From positions 186,001 through 250,000 of the forward strand of contig NZ_LFMW01000002.1 of NCBI RefSeq assembly GCF_001050345.1: a DNA stretch of 64,000 nt, read 5' to 3'. This DNA is from Pseudomonas fildesensis. GTDB lineage: Bacteria; Pseudomonadota; Gammaproteobacteria; Pseudomonadales; Pseudomonadaceae. Positions 27,353 to 36,631 of this stretch are shown piece after piece. The notes beneath the pieces were generated by a model. It ran no database searches. It was not told the DNA's origin and saw nothing but the letters and a program-made list of their open reading frames with translations. Each line of letters starts with the position of its first letter. Position 1 is the first letter of the stretch. Made by a program: the position numbers and the translations under genes.

Positions 27353-28963
27353 ATGCGTATTTCTACACAGCAGTATTTCGAAACCAGCTCCGCCAAATAC
27401 CAGAGCAACTATTCCAGTGTGGTAAAGGCGCAGGACCAGGCAAGCTCCGGCGTGCGCGTGCAAACGGCCGCAGATGACCCTGTGGCGGCGGCGCGGTTGT
27501 TGATGCTGCAGCAGCAGAAAGACATGCTGGGCCAGTTCAATGGCAATATTGATACGTTGAAAAACTCGCTGCTGACCGAAGATAACGTGCTGGAGAGCAT
27601 CAACACGGCGCTGCAGAAAGCCAGTGAATTGGCGTTGCAAGCGGGTAACGTCGGGATCAGTGACGCTGACCGCAAATCGATTGCCGCCGAAGTCGGCTCC
27701 ATTGAAGACCAGGTCCTCGGCCTGCTCAATACCAAGGACGCCAGCGGCAACTACCTGTTTTCGGGGAGCAAGACCGACACGCCGCCTTACTCGCGCAACA
27801 ACGATGGCACCTACAGTTACCAGGGCGATGACACGCCGTTGAGCCTGAAGGTCTCGGAGAACCTGTCGATAACGATGGGCGACACCGCAAAATCCATGCT
27901 CGAAAGTACGGCGAACACAGGGCGCACCCAAACCGCGCCTATCCTTGTGCCGCCTGCGGTCGATGACGGCAAAGTGACGGTGTCGGCCGGCTTGATTGCT
28001 TCCGGTACCAGCTACAGCAGCAGCTTCTCCGACGGACAGCCTTATACGCTGAAGTTTGTCAGCAGCACCCAATACACGGTGAGCGACAACACTGGCAACG
28101 ACATCACCTCCGAGATTCCGGGCAACGGCACCTTTGATGCCACCAAGGAAGGCGCTTCGACTGTCAGCCTGCGTGGCGTCAAGTTCGACATTGGCCTGAA
28201 CCTGGGCAAAGACGCGCTGGGCAAAGACGTGCTGCCGGGCGCGCCATCGGACGCCATCGTCAAAGACCGCGAGTTCAGCCTCTCCGTCAAGCCGGACACC
28301 TTCAGTGTGTCGCGCACCCCGAGCAATCCGACCACGGCGCAGTTGAGCGGTGGCAAGGTCAGCGACCCTGCGGCTTACGCCAGCACCTTTCCCAACTCAG
28401 GCGTCGTCGTCAAGTTTGGGGCAGCGGGCGCCTACAGTGTCTACGCCCAGCCTTATACGGCGAACAGCAAATCCATCGCCGATGACACCCTGGCCGCCGG
28501 TGCGACCTCGATCACCGTGGCGGGTGTGACCCTTGACGTCACCACCGCACCTGCACCGGCCGCCGGCGACCAGTTCACCATCGGTGCCACCAGTAACAAG
28601 AACGAAAATGTGCTCAACACCCTCAGCCAGTTGCGCAAGACCCTGGAAACGCCATCAGACGGCAACCCGGCTGCGCAGAAGGAGCTCAAGGATGTGGTGG
28701 CCCGGTCCATCGGTAACTTGACCAACGCCAAGAGCCAGATCGACCAGGTGCGCGGTGGCATTGGTGCACGCTTGAACGGCCTGGATATCCAGAGCCAGGA
28801 GAACACCAGCCTGGGCCTGGCGAACGCAACCACCATGAACGCATTGGGCAACGTCGACTTCGCTGACGCCGCCATCAACCTGAGTTTGCAGCAAACCATG
28901 CTGGAGGCTTCGCAGCTGGCGTTCGTGAAAATCTCGCAGTTGAGCCTGTTCAACAAGATGTAA
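27353..28963 (+). CDS. flgL: Hook-associated protein 3 FlgL
   Basis: A 536-residue flagellin-like junction protein. The N-terminus MRISTQQYFETSSAKYQSNYSSVVKAQDQASSGVRVQTAADDP and C-terminus FADAAINLSLQQTMLEASQLAFVKISQLSLFNKM are the conserved helical ends. The middle is expanded compared with P. aeruginosa FlgL (about 440), again in the region expected to be exposed. GGAGG lies six to seven bases before the ATG. It ends the flgF-L operon, with a strong hairpin downstream. Confidence 0.95.
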   Translation: MRISTQQYFETSSAKYQSNYSSVVKAQDQASSGVRVQTAADDPVAAARLLMLQQQKDMLGQFNGNIDTLKNSLLTEDNVLESINTALQKASELALQAGNVGISDADRKSIAAEVGSIEDQVLGLLNTKDASGNYLFSGSKTDTPPYSRNNDGTYSYQGDDTPLSLKVSENLSITMGDTAKSMLESTANTGRTQTAPILVPPAVDDGKVTVSAGLIASGTSYSSSFSDGQPYTLKFVSSTQYTVSDNTGNDITSEIPGNGTFDATKEGASTVSLRGVKFDIGLNLGKDALGKDVLPGAPSDAIVKDREFSLSVKPDTFSVSRTPSNPTTAQLSGGKVSDPAAYASTFPNSGVVVKFGAAGAYSVYAQPYTANSKSIADDTLAAGATSITVAGVTLDVTTAPAPAAGDQFTIGATSNKNENVLNTLSQLRKTLETPSDGNPAAQKELKDVVARSIGNLTNAKSQIDQVRGGIGARLNGLDIQSQENTSLGLANATTMNALGNVDFADAAINLSLQQTMLEASQLAFVKISQLSLFNKM

Positions 28964-28982
28964 TCAGTTGGCTGATGCACAG

Positions 28983-29012
28983 CGGCCCATCCTGGCAACA
29001 GGGTGGGCCGTT
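28983..29012 (+). terminator. Terminator after flgL
   Basis: CGGCCCATCCTG, loop GCAA, CAGGGTGGGCCG forms a 12-bp stem (one G-T wobble) closed by a GNRA-type tetraloop, followed by TTGTCGTTT. It lies 19 bases after the flgL stop and is the likely end of the flgF-L transcript. Confidence 0.7.
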
Positions 29013-29241
29013 GTCGTTTGCGGGACTAAATTGTTGAATGGTTTTGCACAAAGCGCAGAAAATTGAGTGACCTGTGAGTCATAAAGCGCATCTTCACTGT
29101 ATCGTGTGAAAAGGATAAGTCGCCTGCGGGTCCTAGCGAGGCGGCTTTCAGCGAGTTTTTGCGGGGTTATCCCCTTTATTGTCAGCACCCCCGAGGCAGT
29201 TCGTGGGGTGTTCTCCAGCTATTTAGTATTGGGAAGCCACA

Positions 29242-30171
29242 ATGATTGGCATAAAAAGCATCGCCAGTTACGTGCCGGCAGACGGGATCGATAACTACGC
29301 CCAGGGTGCCAAATTCGCCAAGGATGAAGAGTTCATCATTGGCAAGATCGGTTCGGCGTTCCTGCCGCGCAAGGATGCTGCACAGGAAACCTCCGATCTG
29401 TGTGTCGAGGCGGTCAACGCTTTGTTTGCCAATAACCCGGATTTGAAGCGCGAGTCCATCGACGCGCTGATCGTCGTCACCCAGAACGGCGACGAAGAGG
29501 GTTTGCCCCACACCTCCGCCATCGTCCAGGACAAGCTGGGCCTGCCGACGCATGTGGCGGCGTTTGATGTCTCCCTGGGCTGCTCCGGCTACGTCTACGG
29601 CATCTACGTGATGAAGGGCTTCATGGAAGCCACTGGCCTGAAAAACGGCCTGCTGGTCACCGCCGATCCGTACTCGAAGATCGTCGACCCGGAAGACCGC
29701 AACACCACCATGCTGTTCGGCGATGCCGCCACCGCCACCTGGATGGGTGAAGACGCGCCGTGGTTGCTCGGCAAATCCAAGTTCGGCACCGACGGTTCCG
29801 GCGCACCGCACCTTAAGGTCAGCGACGGCGTGTTCTTCATGAACGGCCGCCAGGTGTTCAACTTCGCGCTGCTCAAGGTGCCTGCGCACTTGCACGAGCT
29901 GCTCAACGAGTCGGACCTTAAGGCTGACGACATTGATGCCTTCTGCATCCACCAGGGCAGTGCGGCGATTGTCGACGCCGTGGCGCGGCGTTTTGAAGAT
30001 GCGCCGGTGGACAAGTTCATCAAGGACATGGTCGAGACCGGCAACACCGTGTCGTCGAGCATTCCGTTGCTGCTGGAAAAGCACGTGATGGGCGCCCCCT
30101 GGAAGCGCGTGGCAATCAGTGGTTTTGGTGTGGGTTTGTCGTGGGGTTCGGCGATTCTCTATCGTCCTTGA
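29242..30171 (+). CDS. Ketoacyl-ACP synthase III (FabH-like) in the flagellin locus
   Basis: A 309-residue thiolase-fold enzyme. The catalytic triad of the FabH family is intact: Cys114 in SLGCSGYVYG, His237 in FCIHQGS and Asn268 in ETGNTVSSS. It would condense an acyl-CoA or acyl-ACP with malonyl-ACP. Location between flgL and fliC matches the 'orf3' of the P. syringae flagellin glycosylation island, but the fgt1/fgt2 glycosyltransferases are absent here. The role is probably to supply an acyl group for flagellin or sugar modification; this is inference. It has its own terminator and is transcribed in the same direction as fliC. Confidence 0.88.
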   Translation: MIGIKSIASYVPADGIDNYAQGAKFAKDEEFIIGKIGSAFLPRKDAAQETSDLCVEAVNALFANNPDLKRESIDALIVVTQNGDEEGLPHTSAIVQDKLGLPTHVAAFDVSLGCSGYVYGIYVMKGFMEATGLKNGLLVTADPYSKIVDPEDRNTTMLFGDAATATWMGEDAPWLLGKSKFGTDGSGAPHLKVSDGVFFMNGRQVFNFALLKVPAHLHELLNESDLKADDIDAFCIHQGSAAIVDAVARRFEDAPVDKFIKDMVETGNTVSSSIPLLLEKHVMGAPWKRVAISGFGVGLSWGSAILYRP

Positions 30172-30215
30172 GCCTTTAATAGGCTGCACAGGCTCTACAA
30201 AAGCGCCCCACAAAA

Positions 30216-30252
30216 AAACGCCGATGATCGAAAGATCATCGGCGTTTTTTTA
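30216..30252 (+). terminator. Strong terminator before fliC
   Basis: A 13-bp perfect stem (AACGCCGATGATC / GATCATCGGCGTT) with a GAAA tetraloop is followed by a T run, and an A run precedes it, so it can act in both directions. It isolates fliC from the KAS III gene. Confidence 0.93.
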
Positions 30253-30352
30253 TTGGCGCCAGAAAAGCCAATGAAATCGCGGCTTTGAGCCGCCGTAAAC
30301 CCTTGAATTGCAAGGGGTGGCACGGTGCTAGTAAAAAATTTCAAAAAACCCC

Positions 30353-30379
30353 TCAAGCAAACTCGCCACACGACGATAA
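30353..30379 (+). promoter_or_regulatory. Sigma-28 (FliA) promoter of fliC
   Basis: TCAAGCAA-N11-GACGATAA matches the Pseudomonas FliA pattern (TCAAG and GCCGATA) with exact spacing. It lies 81 bases upstream of the fliC start. The leader between them contains GAGG seven bases before the ATG. Confidence 0.85.
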
Positions 30380-30459
30380 CTATTACGAAGGTTCTCTAGG
30401 CCACACCCGGCGGTTGCCAGGGCCGGAAGCCGCAGTATCCAACTAACGAGGATTTCGTC

Positions 30460-32160
30460 ATGGCATTATCAGTAAACACCAACATCACTTCCCTGGGTGT
30501 CCAGAAGAACCTGAACAAAGCTTCCGACGCTCTGAGCCAGTCGATGAACCGTCTGTCCTCCGGCCTGAAAATCAACAGCGCCAAAGACGACGCTGCCGGC
30601 ATGCAGATCGCCAACCGTCTGAACAACCAGGTCAAAGGCCTGAACGTTGCCATCGCCAACGCCAACAACGGTGTTTCGATCGCCCAGACTGCTGAAGGCG
30701 CGATGCAAGAATCCACCAACACCCTGCAGCGTCTGCGTGAACTCGCCCTGCAAGCGGCGAACGGTGATAAAAGCGACGCTGACCGTGTTTCCCTGCAGCA
30801 AGAATTCACCGCTAAAGTGGGCGAGCTGAACCGTATCGCCAGCACCACCACCTTCGGTGGTCGTAACCTGCTGGACGGCTCGTTCAACAACGTAGCGTTC
30901 CAGATCGGCGCAAACGCCAACGAGACTATCTCGTTCGGTATGACTGATATCAGTTCGACTGCGCTGAAGGGTAACTACAAAGAAGCTGCTGTCAACGGCG
31001 CAGCGATGACTGGCCTGGCTGCTACTGCGACCGGTTCGGTAATCGGTGATAAGGCGACTGTCACAGGTTCTGCTGCCGCTGGTGTTCTTGGTGCTGGTGA
31101 TGCCATCACCATTAACGGTACTGCGATCACCCTCTCTGCTGCTGGTGCGGGTGCCGGCGCTGCTGCCTCTGCCGCAGCCGTAGCAGCTATCAACGCACAA
31201 ACAGCGACTACTGGCGTTACTGCGAGCGCTAGCGCTACTTTTGTGGTCTCTCTGTCCTCCAGCAGTGCGATTACCATTGGTGCCACTCCTGCTACCGGTC
31301 CAACCGCTTTGGGCATGACCGCTGGCACTACCGCCACCGCTACCCCGACTACCCTGGGTGCTGCCGGTTCCGTTTCTGTAAACGGCAATAACGTGACTTG
31401 GGCTGCAAGCGCCACCATCGCGAGCGTCGTGACTAGCCTGACAACCGCTGCCGGTACGGGTGGTACTGCATCGTTCACCAACGGTCGTTTCCAGGTTACC
31501 TCCGGTCAGGGTGCTGACATCAAGCTGGCCAACAACACCAGCGGTTCGCTGTCGCAGTTGGGCCTGGCAGCCGGTACTACTCAGGCCAAGCTGACCGCAG
31601 ACACTTCGATTAGCCTCAACGGTGTTGAAGTCAAGTTCAAGAAAGGCGATACCGCTGACGCGATCGTTTCTTCGATCAACAGCGCCAGCACCGGTGTTCA
31701 AGCCAGCAAAAACACTGACGGCACCCTGAACCTGTTCGCTGACAAAGACATCACCGTCAAGGACGGCAGCGCCGGTACTGGCCTGGCTGCTCTGGGTCTG
31801 ACCACTGTTGCCGCTGCTGGCACCAAGACCGCTGTGACCATGGAAACTACCGTTTCCGACCTGAACATCCTGTCTGCCGCTTCTTCGCAGCAGGCCATCC
31901 AGGCTCTGGACGACGCCATGCAGCAGATCGACAGCCAGCGTTCCCAGCTGGGTGCTGTACAAAACCGCTTTGCCAGCACCGTGGCTAACCTGCAGAGCAT
32001 TTCGCAGAACTCCACGGCCGCCAAAGGCCGCGTAGAAGACGCTGACTTCGCTTCTGAAGCTGCTGAACTGACCAAGCAACAAACCCTGCAACAGGCTTCC
32101 ACTGCGATCCTGTCCCAGGCCAACCAACTGCCATCTTCTGTTCTGAAGCTGCTTCAGTAA
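30460..32160 (+). CDS. fliC: Flagellin
   Basis: A 566-residue flagellin. Residues 1-170 and 480-566 are the conserved D0/D1 helices; [18 protein letters not shown] (about residues 30-47) is the flg22-like epitope and TLR5 contact zone. The central region (about 190-470) is very rich in Ala, Thr, Ser and Gly and holds at least three flagellin-IN-like modules (around [20 protein letters not shown] and [10 protein letters not shown]). Cysteine is absent. Codon use shifts to T-ending codons typical of highly expressed genes. A sigma-28 promoter lies upstream and an attenuator-like terminator downstream. Confidence 0.97.
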   Translation: MALSVNTNITSLGVQKNLNKASDALSQSMNRLSSGLKINSAKDDAAGMQIANRLNNQVKGLNVAIANANNGVSIAQTAEGAMQESTNTLQRLRELALQAANGDKSDADRVSLQQEFTAKVGELNRIASTTTFGGRNLLDGSFNNVAFQIGANANETISFGMTDISSTALKGNYKEAAVNGAAMTGLAATATGSVIGDKATVTGSAAAGVLGAGDAITINGTAITLSAAGAGAGAAASAAAVAAINAQTATTGVTASASATFVVSLSSSSAITIGATPATGPTALGMTAGTTATATPTTLGAAGSVSVNGNNVTWAASATIASVVTSLTTAAGTGGTASFTNGRFQVTSGQGADIKLANNTSGSLSQLGLAAGTTQAKLTADTSISLNGVEVKFKKGDTADAIVSSINSASTGVQASKNTDGTLNLFADKDITVKDGSAGTGLAALGLTTVAAAGTKTAVTMETTVSDLNILSAASSQQAIQALDDAMQQIDSQRSQLGAVQNRFASTVANLQSISQNSTAAKGRVEDADFASEAAELTKQQTLQQASTAILSQANQLPSSVLKLLQ

Positions 32161-32179
32161 TAGCGGTAGCGGTTAAATA

Positions 32180-32218
32180 ACGGGAGGGTGCGTTTAACAA
32201 CGTGCCCTTCCGTTTTTT
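32180..32218 (+). terminator. Terminator between fliC and flaG
   Basis: ACGGGAGGGTGCGTT pairs with AACGTGCCCTTCCGT over 15 bp (with wobbles) across a TAAC loop, followed by six T residues. It should end most fliC transcripts, leaving lower expression of flaG and fliD by read-through. Confidence 0.9.
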
Positions 32219-32236
32219 CAGTTTGGAGGTAGTGAC

Positions 32237-32581
32237 ATGGACATGAGCATCAAGCTGAGCACGCCTTACCCGACGAGCGTGGCCCAGGCCAGCAGCCCTC
32301 CCGTGACCCAGGCCAAGCCTGCGGCCATCAGTGAACCGGACAAGGGTGAAGAACCGCAGCGCATTGCGCTGGAAAAAGCGGTAACCGATATGCGTGAGTT
32401 TGTGCAGGCTACCCAGCGAAACCTGGATTTTTCCATCGATGACTCCACTGGCAAAGTGGTGGTCAAGGTGATCGCCACCGACAGTGGTGAAGTGATTCGA
32501 CAGATTCCATCGGAGACCGCGCTGAAATTGGCGCAGAACCTGAGCGATGCCAGCAGCCTGCTGTTTGATACGAAGGCTTGA
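32237..32581 (+). CDS. flaG: Flagellar protein FlaG
   Basis: A 114-residue FlaG-family protein. The N-terminal third is disordered (Pro/Ala/Ser-rich), and the conserved part is LDFSIDDSTGKVVVKVIATDSGEVIRQIPSETALKLAQNL. FlaG influences filament length in Pseudomonas and Vibrio relatives. GGAGG lies eight bases before the ATG. It lies between fliC and fliD, downstream of the fliC terminator. Confidence 0.93.
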   Translation: MDMSIKLSTPYPTSVAQASSPPVTQAKPAAISEPDKGEEPQRIALEKAVTDMREFVQATQRNLDFSIDDSTGKVVVKVIATDSGEVIRQIPSETALKLAQNLSDASSLLFDTKA

Positions 32582-32664
32582 GTTGGCACGAAACATGTTT
32601 CTGATTGCGGTCAGCGCGCACAAGCGCCAAAAAATCGGCCGCTGCAGAACAAGGAGAATGGCAA

Positions 32665-34032
32665 ATGGCTAGTTCAACGATTTCCGGCCCGGGTTCGGGC
32701 TACGACACGCAGGCTATCGTCAAGGCGTTGGTGGGTTCAGAGCAAGCGCCAAAGCAAGCTCAGATCACCAGCGAGCAAAAAAAAGCCACCGTCCAGTTGT
32801 CGGCGGTGGGTACGATCAAGACGGCGTTGGAAGCCTACCAGGCGGCGATCACCAAGTTGAACAACGCCTCCGCGTTTAACGGGTTGGCGGCGACGTCTTC
32901 GGAAGAGAAAAACGCCAAGGTCACCCTGGGTGACGGCGCATCCAGCGGCAAGTACGTGTTGAAAGTCACGAACCTGGCGACCGCCTCGAAAGTCAGCACC
33001 GTGGTGAATGTGGACGGCGCGACAGGCAAGGCCAATAGCACCGACGAAGACCAGACGCTGACGATCAACCAGTCGGGTAAAAGCTACGACGTGGTGATTG
33101 CTGGTGGCGCAACCCTGCAACAGGTGCGCGAGTCCATCAATACCCAGCTCTCGTCCCAGGGCATCAGCGCCAACGTGCTGAGTGACTCCAACGGCGCGCG
33201 GCTGGTGCTGACCTCGACGACTATGGGCGAAGGCACCGACATCACCCTCAGTGGTGATTCAGAGTTGGCCACCGGTTATGACAAGGGCACGGCGCCAAAA
33301 AACGCCGTTTACTCCATTGATGACATCGCAATGTCATCCGCCAGCAACAAGATCACGTCTGCGATCAGTGGTGTGACCCTGGACCTGTTGGACACCATTG
33401 ACCTTACCAAACCGACGACCATCACCGTGGCCAGCAACACCGACACGTTGAAAACCTCGGTACAGTCCTTCGTCACCGCGTACAACGCGCTGATGACCGC
33501 CGTCAACACTCAGACCAAAGTCACCGCCACCGGTGATGCGTCTACCACGGTTGCAGGTGCGTTGACGGGCGACGCCTCTATGCGTCAGCTGGTGAACGGT
33601 TTGCGCTCCGAGTTGGTGAACGGGTCGGGTGCAGGCAGCATGAGCAGCCTGGCGCAGATGGGCATCACCACCGACCAGAAAACCGGGCTGCTGAGCCTGG
33701 ACGACAAGACGTGGGACAAGGCGGTGGTCAAGGGCGCTGGCGACATTGCCAAGCTGTTCACCGGCGACACCGGCTTGATCACGCGGATGAACAAGGCGAC
33801 CAACAGCTACGTGGGCAGCACCGGCACCCTGGCGACCCGTGCCACCGATCTCAACAACAAGTTGACTGACTTGACCAAAGAGACGGACGACCTGACGCGG
33901 CGCATGGACGCTTTGCAGAAATCCCTGACGGCCAAGTACACCGCGATGGACACGATGATCGCGCAGATCAACTCCAGCAGCTCCAGCATCATGACTACCC
34001 TCAACTCGCTGAACAATCCGAAGTCGAGCTGA
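32665..34032 (+). CDS. fliD: Flagellar filament cap protein FliD
   Basis: A 455-residue capping protein. The N-terminus reads STISGPGSGYDTQAIVKALVGSEQAPKQAQI and the C-terminus DDLTRRMDALQKSLTAKYTAMDTMIAQINSSSSSIMTTLNSL; both are the helical legs that seat on the filament. A flagellin-IN-like stretch is in the middle (NQSGKSYDVVIAGGATLQQVRESIN). Start at ATG 32665 is fixed by AAGGAG eight bases upstream; the longer frame from 32605 is not needed. In P. aeruginosa FliD is also a mucin adhesin, which cannot be judged here. Confidence 0.96.
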   Translation: MASSTISGPGSGYDTQAIVKALVGSEQAPKQAQITSEQKKATVQLSAVGTIKTALEAYQAAITKLNNASAFNGLAATSSEEKNAKVTLGDGASSGKYVLKVTNLATASKVSTVVNVDGATGKANSTDEDQTLTINQSGKSYDVVIAGGATLQQVRESINTQLSSQGISANVLSDSNGARLVLTSTTMGEGTDITLSGDSELATGYDKGTAPKNAVYSIDDIAMSSASNKITSAISGVTLDLLDTIDLTKPTTITVASNTDTLKTSVQSFVTAYNALMTAVNTQTKVTATGDASTTVAGALTGDASMRQLVNGLRSELVNGSGAGSMSSLAQMGITTDQKTGLLSLDDKTWDKAVVKGAGDIAKLFTGDTGLITRMNKATNSYVGSTGTLATRATDLNNKLTDLTKETDDLTRRMDALQKSLTAKYTAMDTMIAQINSSSSSIMTTLNSLNNPKSS

Positions 34033-34036
34033 TAGC

Positions 34037-34056
34037 CGGGGCGTTTCAGCGCCCCG
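34037..34056 (+). terminator. Hairpin after fliD
   Basis: CGGGGCG-TTTCAG-CGCCCCG is a 7-bp perfect stem four bases after the fliD stop; a short T run (GGGTTTTACC) follows at a distance. It is a weak terminator candidate. Confidence 0.45.
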
Positions 34057-34096
34057 CCAAGGGTTTTACCGACGGTCTGGCACTACTAGCCTGGAT

Positions 34097-34123
34097 TAAA
34101 GATTTTTGCGGCGCGGTCGAAAA
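34097..34123 (+). promoter_or_regulatory. Possible sigma-28 promoter of fliS
   Basis: TAAAGATT-N11-GTCGAAAA matches the enteric-style FliA consensus (TAAAGTTT and GCCGATAA) at 6/8 in both boxes and with exact spacing, 49 bases before fliS. The -10 box departs from consensus, so this is tentative. Confidence 0.4.
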
Positions 34124-34171
34124 ACTGGTTAAGCAACCCTATTCGATTGTCGCCAGTAACGAGGTAGCAAC

Positions 34172-34561
34172 ATGAACCCGATGAGAGCCCTTCGCCAGTA
34201 CCAGAAGGTCAATTCCCACGCTCAAGTCTCCGAAGCCAGCCCGCACCGTCTGGTGCAGATGCTGATGGAAGGTGGCCTGGATCGCATGGCGCAGGCTAAA
34301 GGCGCATTGAGCCGTGGTGATATTGCTCAGAAAGGCCTGATGCTGGGTAAGGCGATTGAAATCATTTCCGGACTGCGCGATGGCCTGGAGCCGGAAAAGG
34401 CTGAAGATCCTGCTTCGGTGCAGCGTCTGGATGCCCTGTATGACTACATGAGCAATCGCTTGGTCGAGGCGAATCAAGTGAATGATGTTGAGATGATCGA
34501 CGAAGTCGCTCGTCTGCTGATTACGGTCAAGACCGGCTGGGATGCCATCGCTCCACAATAA
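34172..34561 (+). CDS. fliS: Flagellin export chaperone FliS
   Basis: A 129-residue helical chaperone that binds the C-terminal helix of FliC in the cytoplasm until export. The family N-terminus appears as MRALRQYQKVNSHAQVSEASPHRLVQMLMEGGLDRM, followed by KAIEIISGLRDGL and the conserved LDALYDYMSNRLVEAN. Normal length. It follows fliD and precedes fliT by 25 bases. Confidence 0.96.
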   Translation: MNPMRALRQYQKVNSHAQVSEASPHRLVQMLMEGGLDRMAQAKGALSRGDIAQKGLMLGKAIEIISGLRDGLEPEKAEDPASVQRLDALYDYMSNRLVEANQVNDVEMIDEVARLLITVKTGWDAIAPQ

Positions 34562-34586
34562 GGCGGATAGCCTTGAGGTACACACC

Positions 34587-34883
34587 ATGAGCCACGCACT
34601 GCAACGCATCGATGAAACCCGCGAAGCCCTGATCGACGCGTTGGCTGCGCGCAACTGGGAGGCTGTCGGTGAGCTGGACCTGGGCTGTCGCGCGGTGATT
34701 GATGAAGTGCTCAGCGAAGCGCCAGTGGACGAGGGTGCGCTGCGCGAGAAGCTGGAGAGTTTGCTGGTGGTGTATCAGCAGTTGCTTGAGGTGACGACCG
34801 GCGAACGCCAGGCGATTTTCGAAGAGATGTCGCAGATCAACCAAGCTAAAAATGCGTCAAAGGTTTACCATCTGTTCGGCTGA
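34587..34883 (+). CDS. fliT: FliT-like flagellar chaperone
   Basis: A 98-residue helical protein in the FliT position. It begins MSHALQRIDETREALIDALAARNWEAVGELDLGCRAVIDE, resembling the FliT-like small proteins of Pseudomonas. FliT chaperones the cap protein FliD. Sequence conservation in this family is low, so the call relies on length, helical character and location directly after fliS. The ATG at 34587 is chosen because the upstream codons overlap fliS without a ribosome site. Confidence 0.8.
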   Translation: MSHALQRIDETREALIDALAARNWEAVGELDLGCRAVIDEVLSEAPVDEGALREKLESLLVVYQQLLEVTTGERQAIFEEMSQINQAKNASKVYHLFG

Positions 34884-35051
34884 ACTGGCTCAGTTAGTCC
34901 GAATGGTGCGTCATATATTTGACTGTGCCCGCATTTTTGACTTAACTAGTGTTGTTTTCAGATTTCAGACGTCTATAGGGTTATAAATCCTACGCGCGTC
35001 TTGATTGCCCGCACTCTGGGCAGAGAGTTTTACTAGGGAAGTTGCTATTGC

Positions 35052-36524
<1,473 letters not shown>

Positions 36525-36537
36525 CGCCTGTTTTTCA

Positions 36538-36566
36538 AACCGCTGATTAATCAGCGGTTTTTTTTA
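36538..36566 (+). terminator. Terminator after fleQ
   Basis: AACCGCTGA-TTAA-TCAGCGGTT is a perfect 9-bp stem with a tetraloop followed by a T run. It overlaps the start of the fleS promoter region: the T run ends at the -24 element, so the fleQ terminator and the fleSR promoter are packed back to back. Confidence 0.93.
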
Positions 36567-36581
36567 GGCACGGGTATTGCT
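36566..36581 (+). promoter_or_regulatory. Sigma-54 promoter of fleSR
   Basis: AGGCAC-GGGTA-TTGCT has a full -24 GGCAC and -12 TTGC with correct spacing, 51 bases before fleS. It fits the class II position of fleSR in the Pseudomonas flagellar hierarchy. Confidence 0.85.
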
Positions 36582-36631
36582 ACAGCCCTCGCAACGTTCC
36601 GTTTAACTGACGGTCAGCCAAGCGAGAGAGC

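Noticed and set aside
30469..32127. 552-residue open frame antisense to fliC
   Set aside because: It arises from the GC-rich third-codon pattern of fliC; its Ser/Gly/Arg-rich translation has no domain and no promoter or ribosome site.
34070..34098. Sigma-54-like TGGCAC before fliS
   Set aside because: The downstream GC is eight bases from GG rather than ten, so it lacks the -12 element.
34884..35051. Sigma-70 promoter for fleQ (several TTGACT and TATA-like hexamers)
   Set aside because: Many partial matches in an AT-rich stretch; none has both hexamers and good spacing, so no single one can be chosen.
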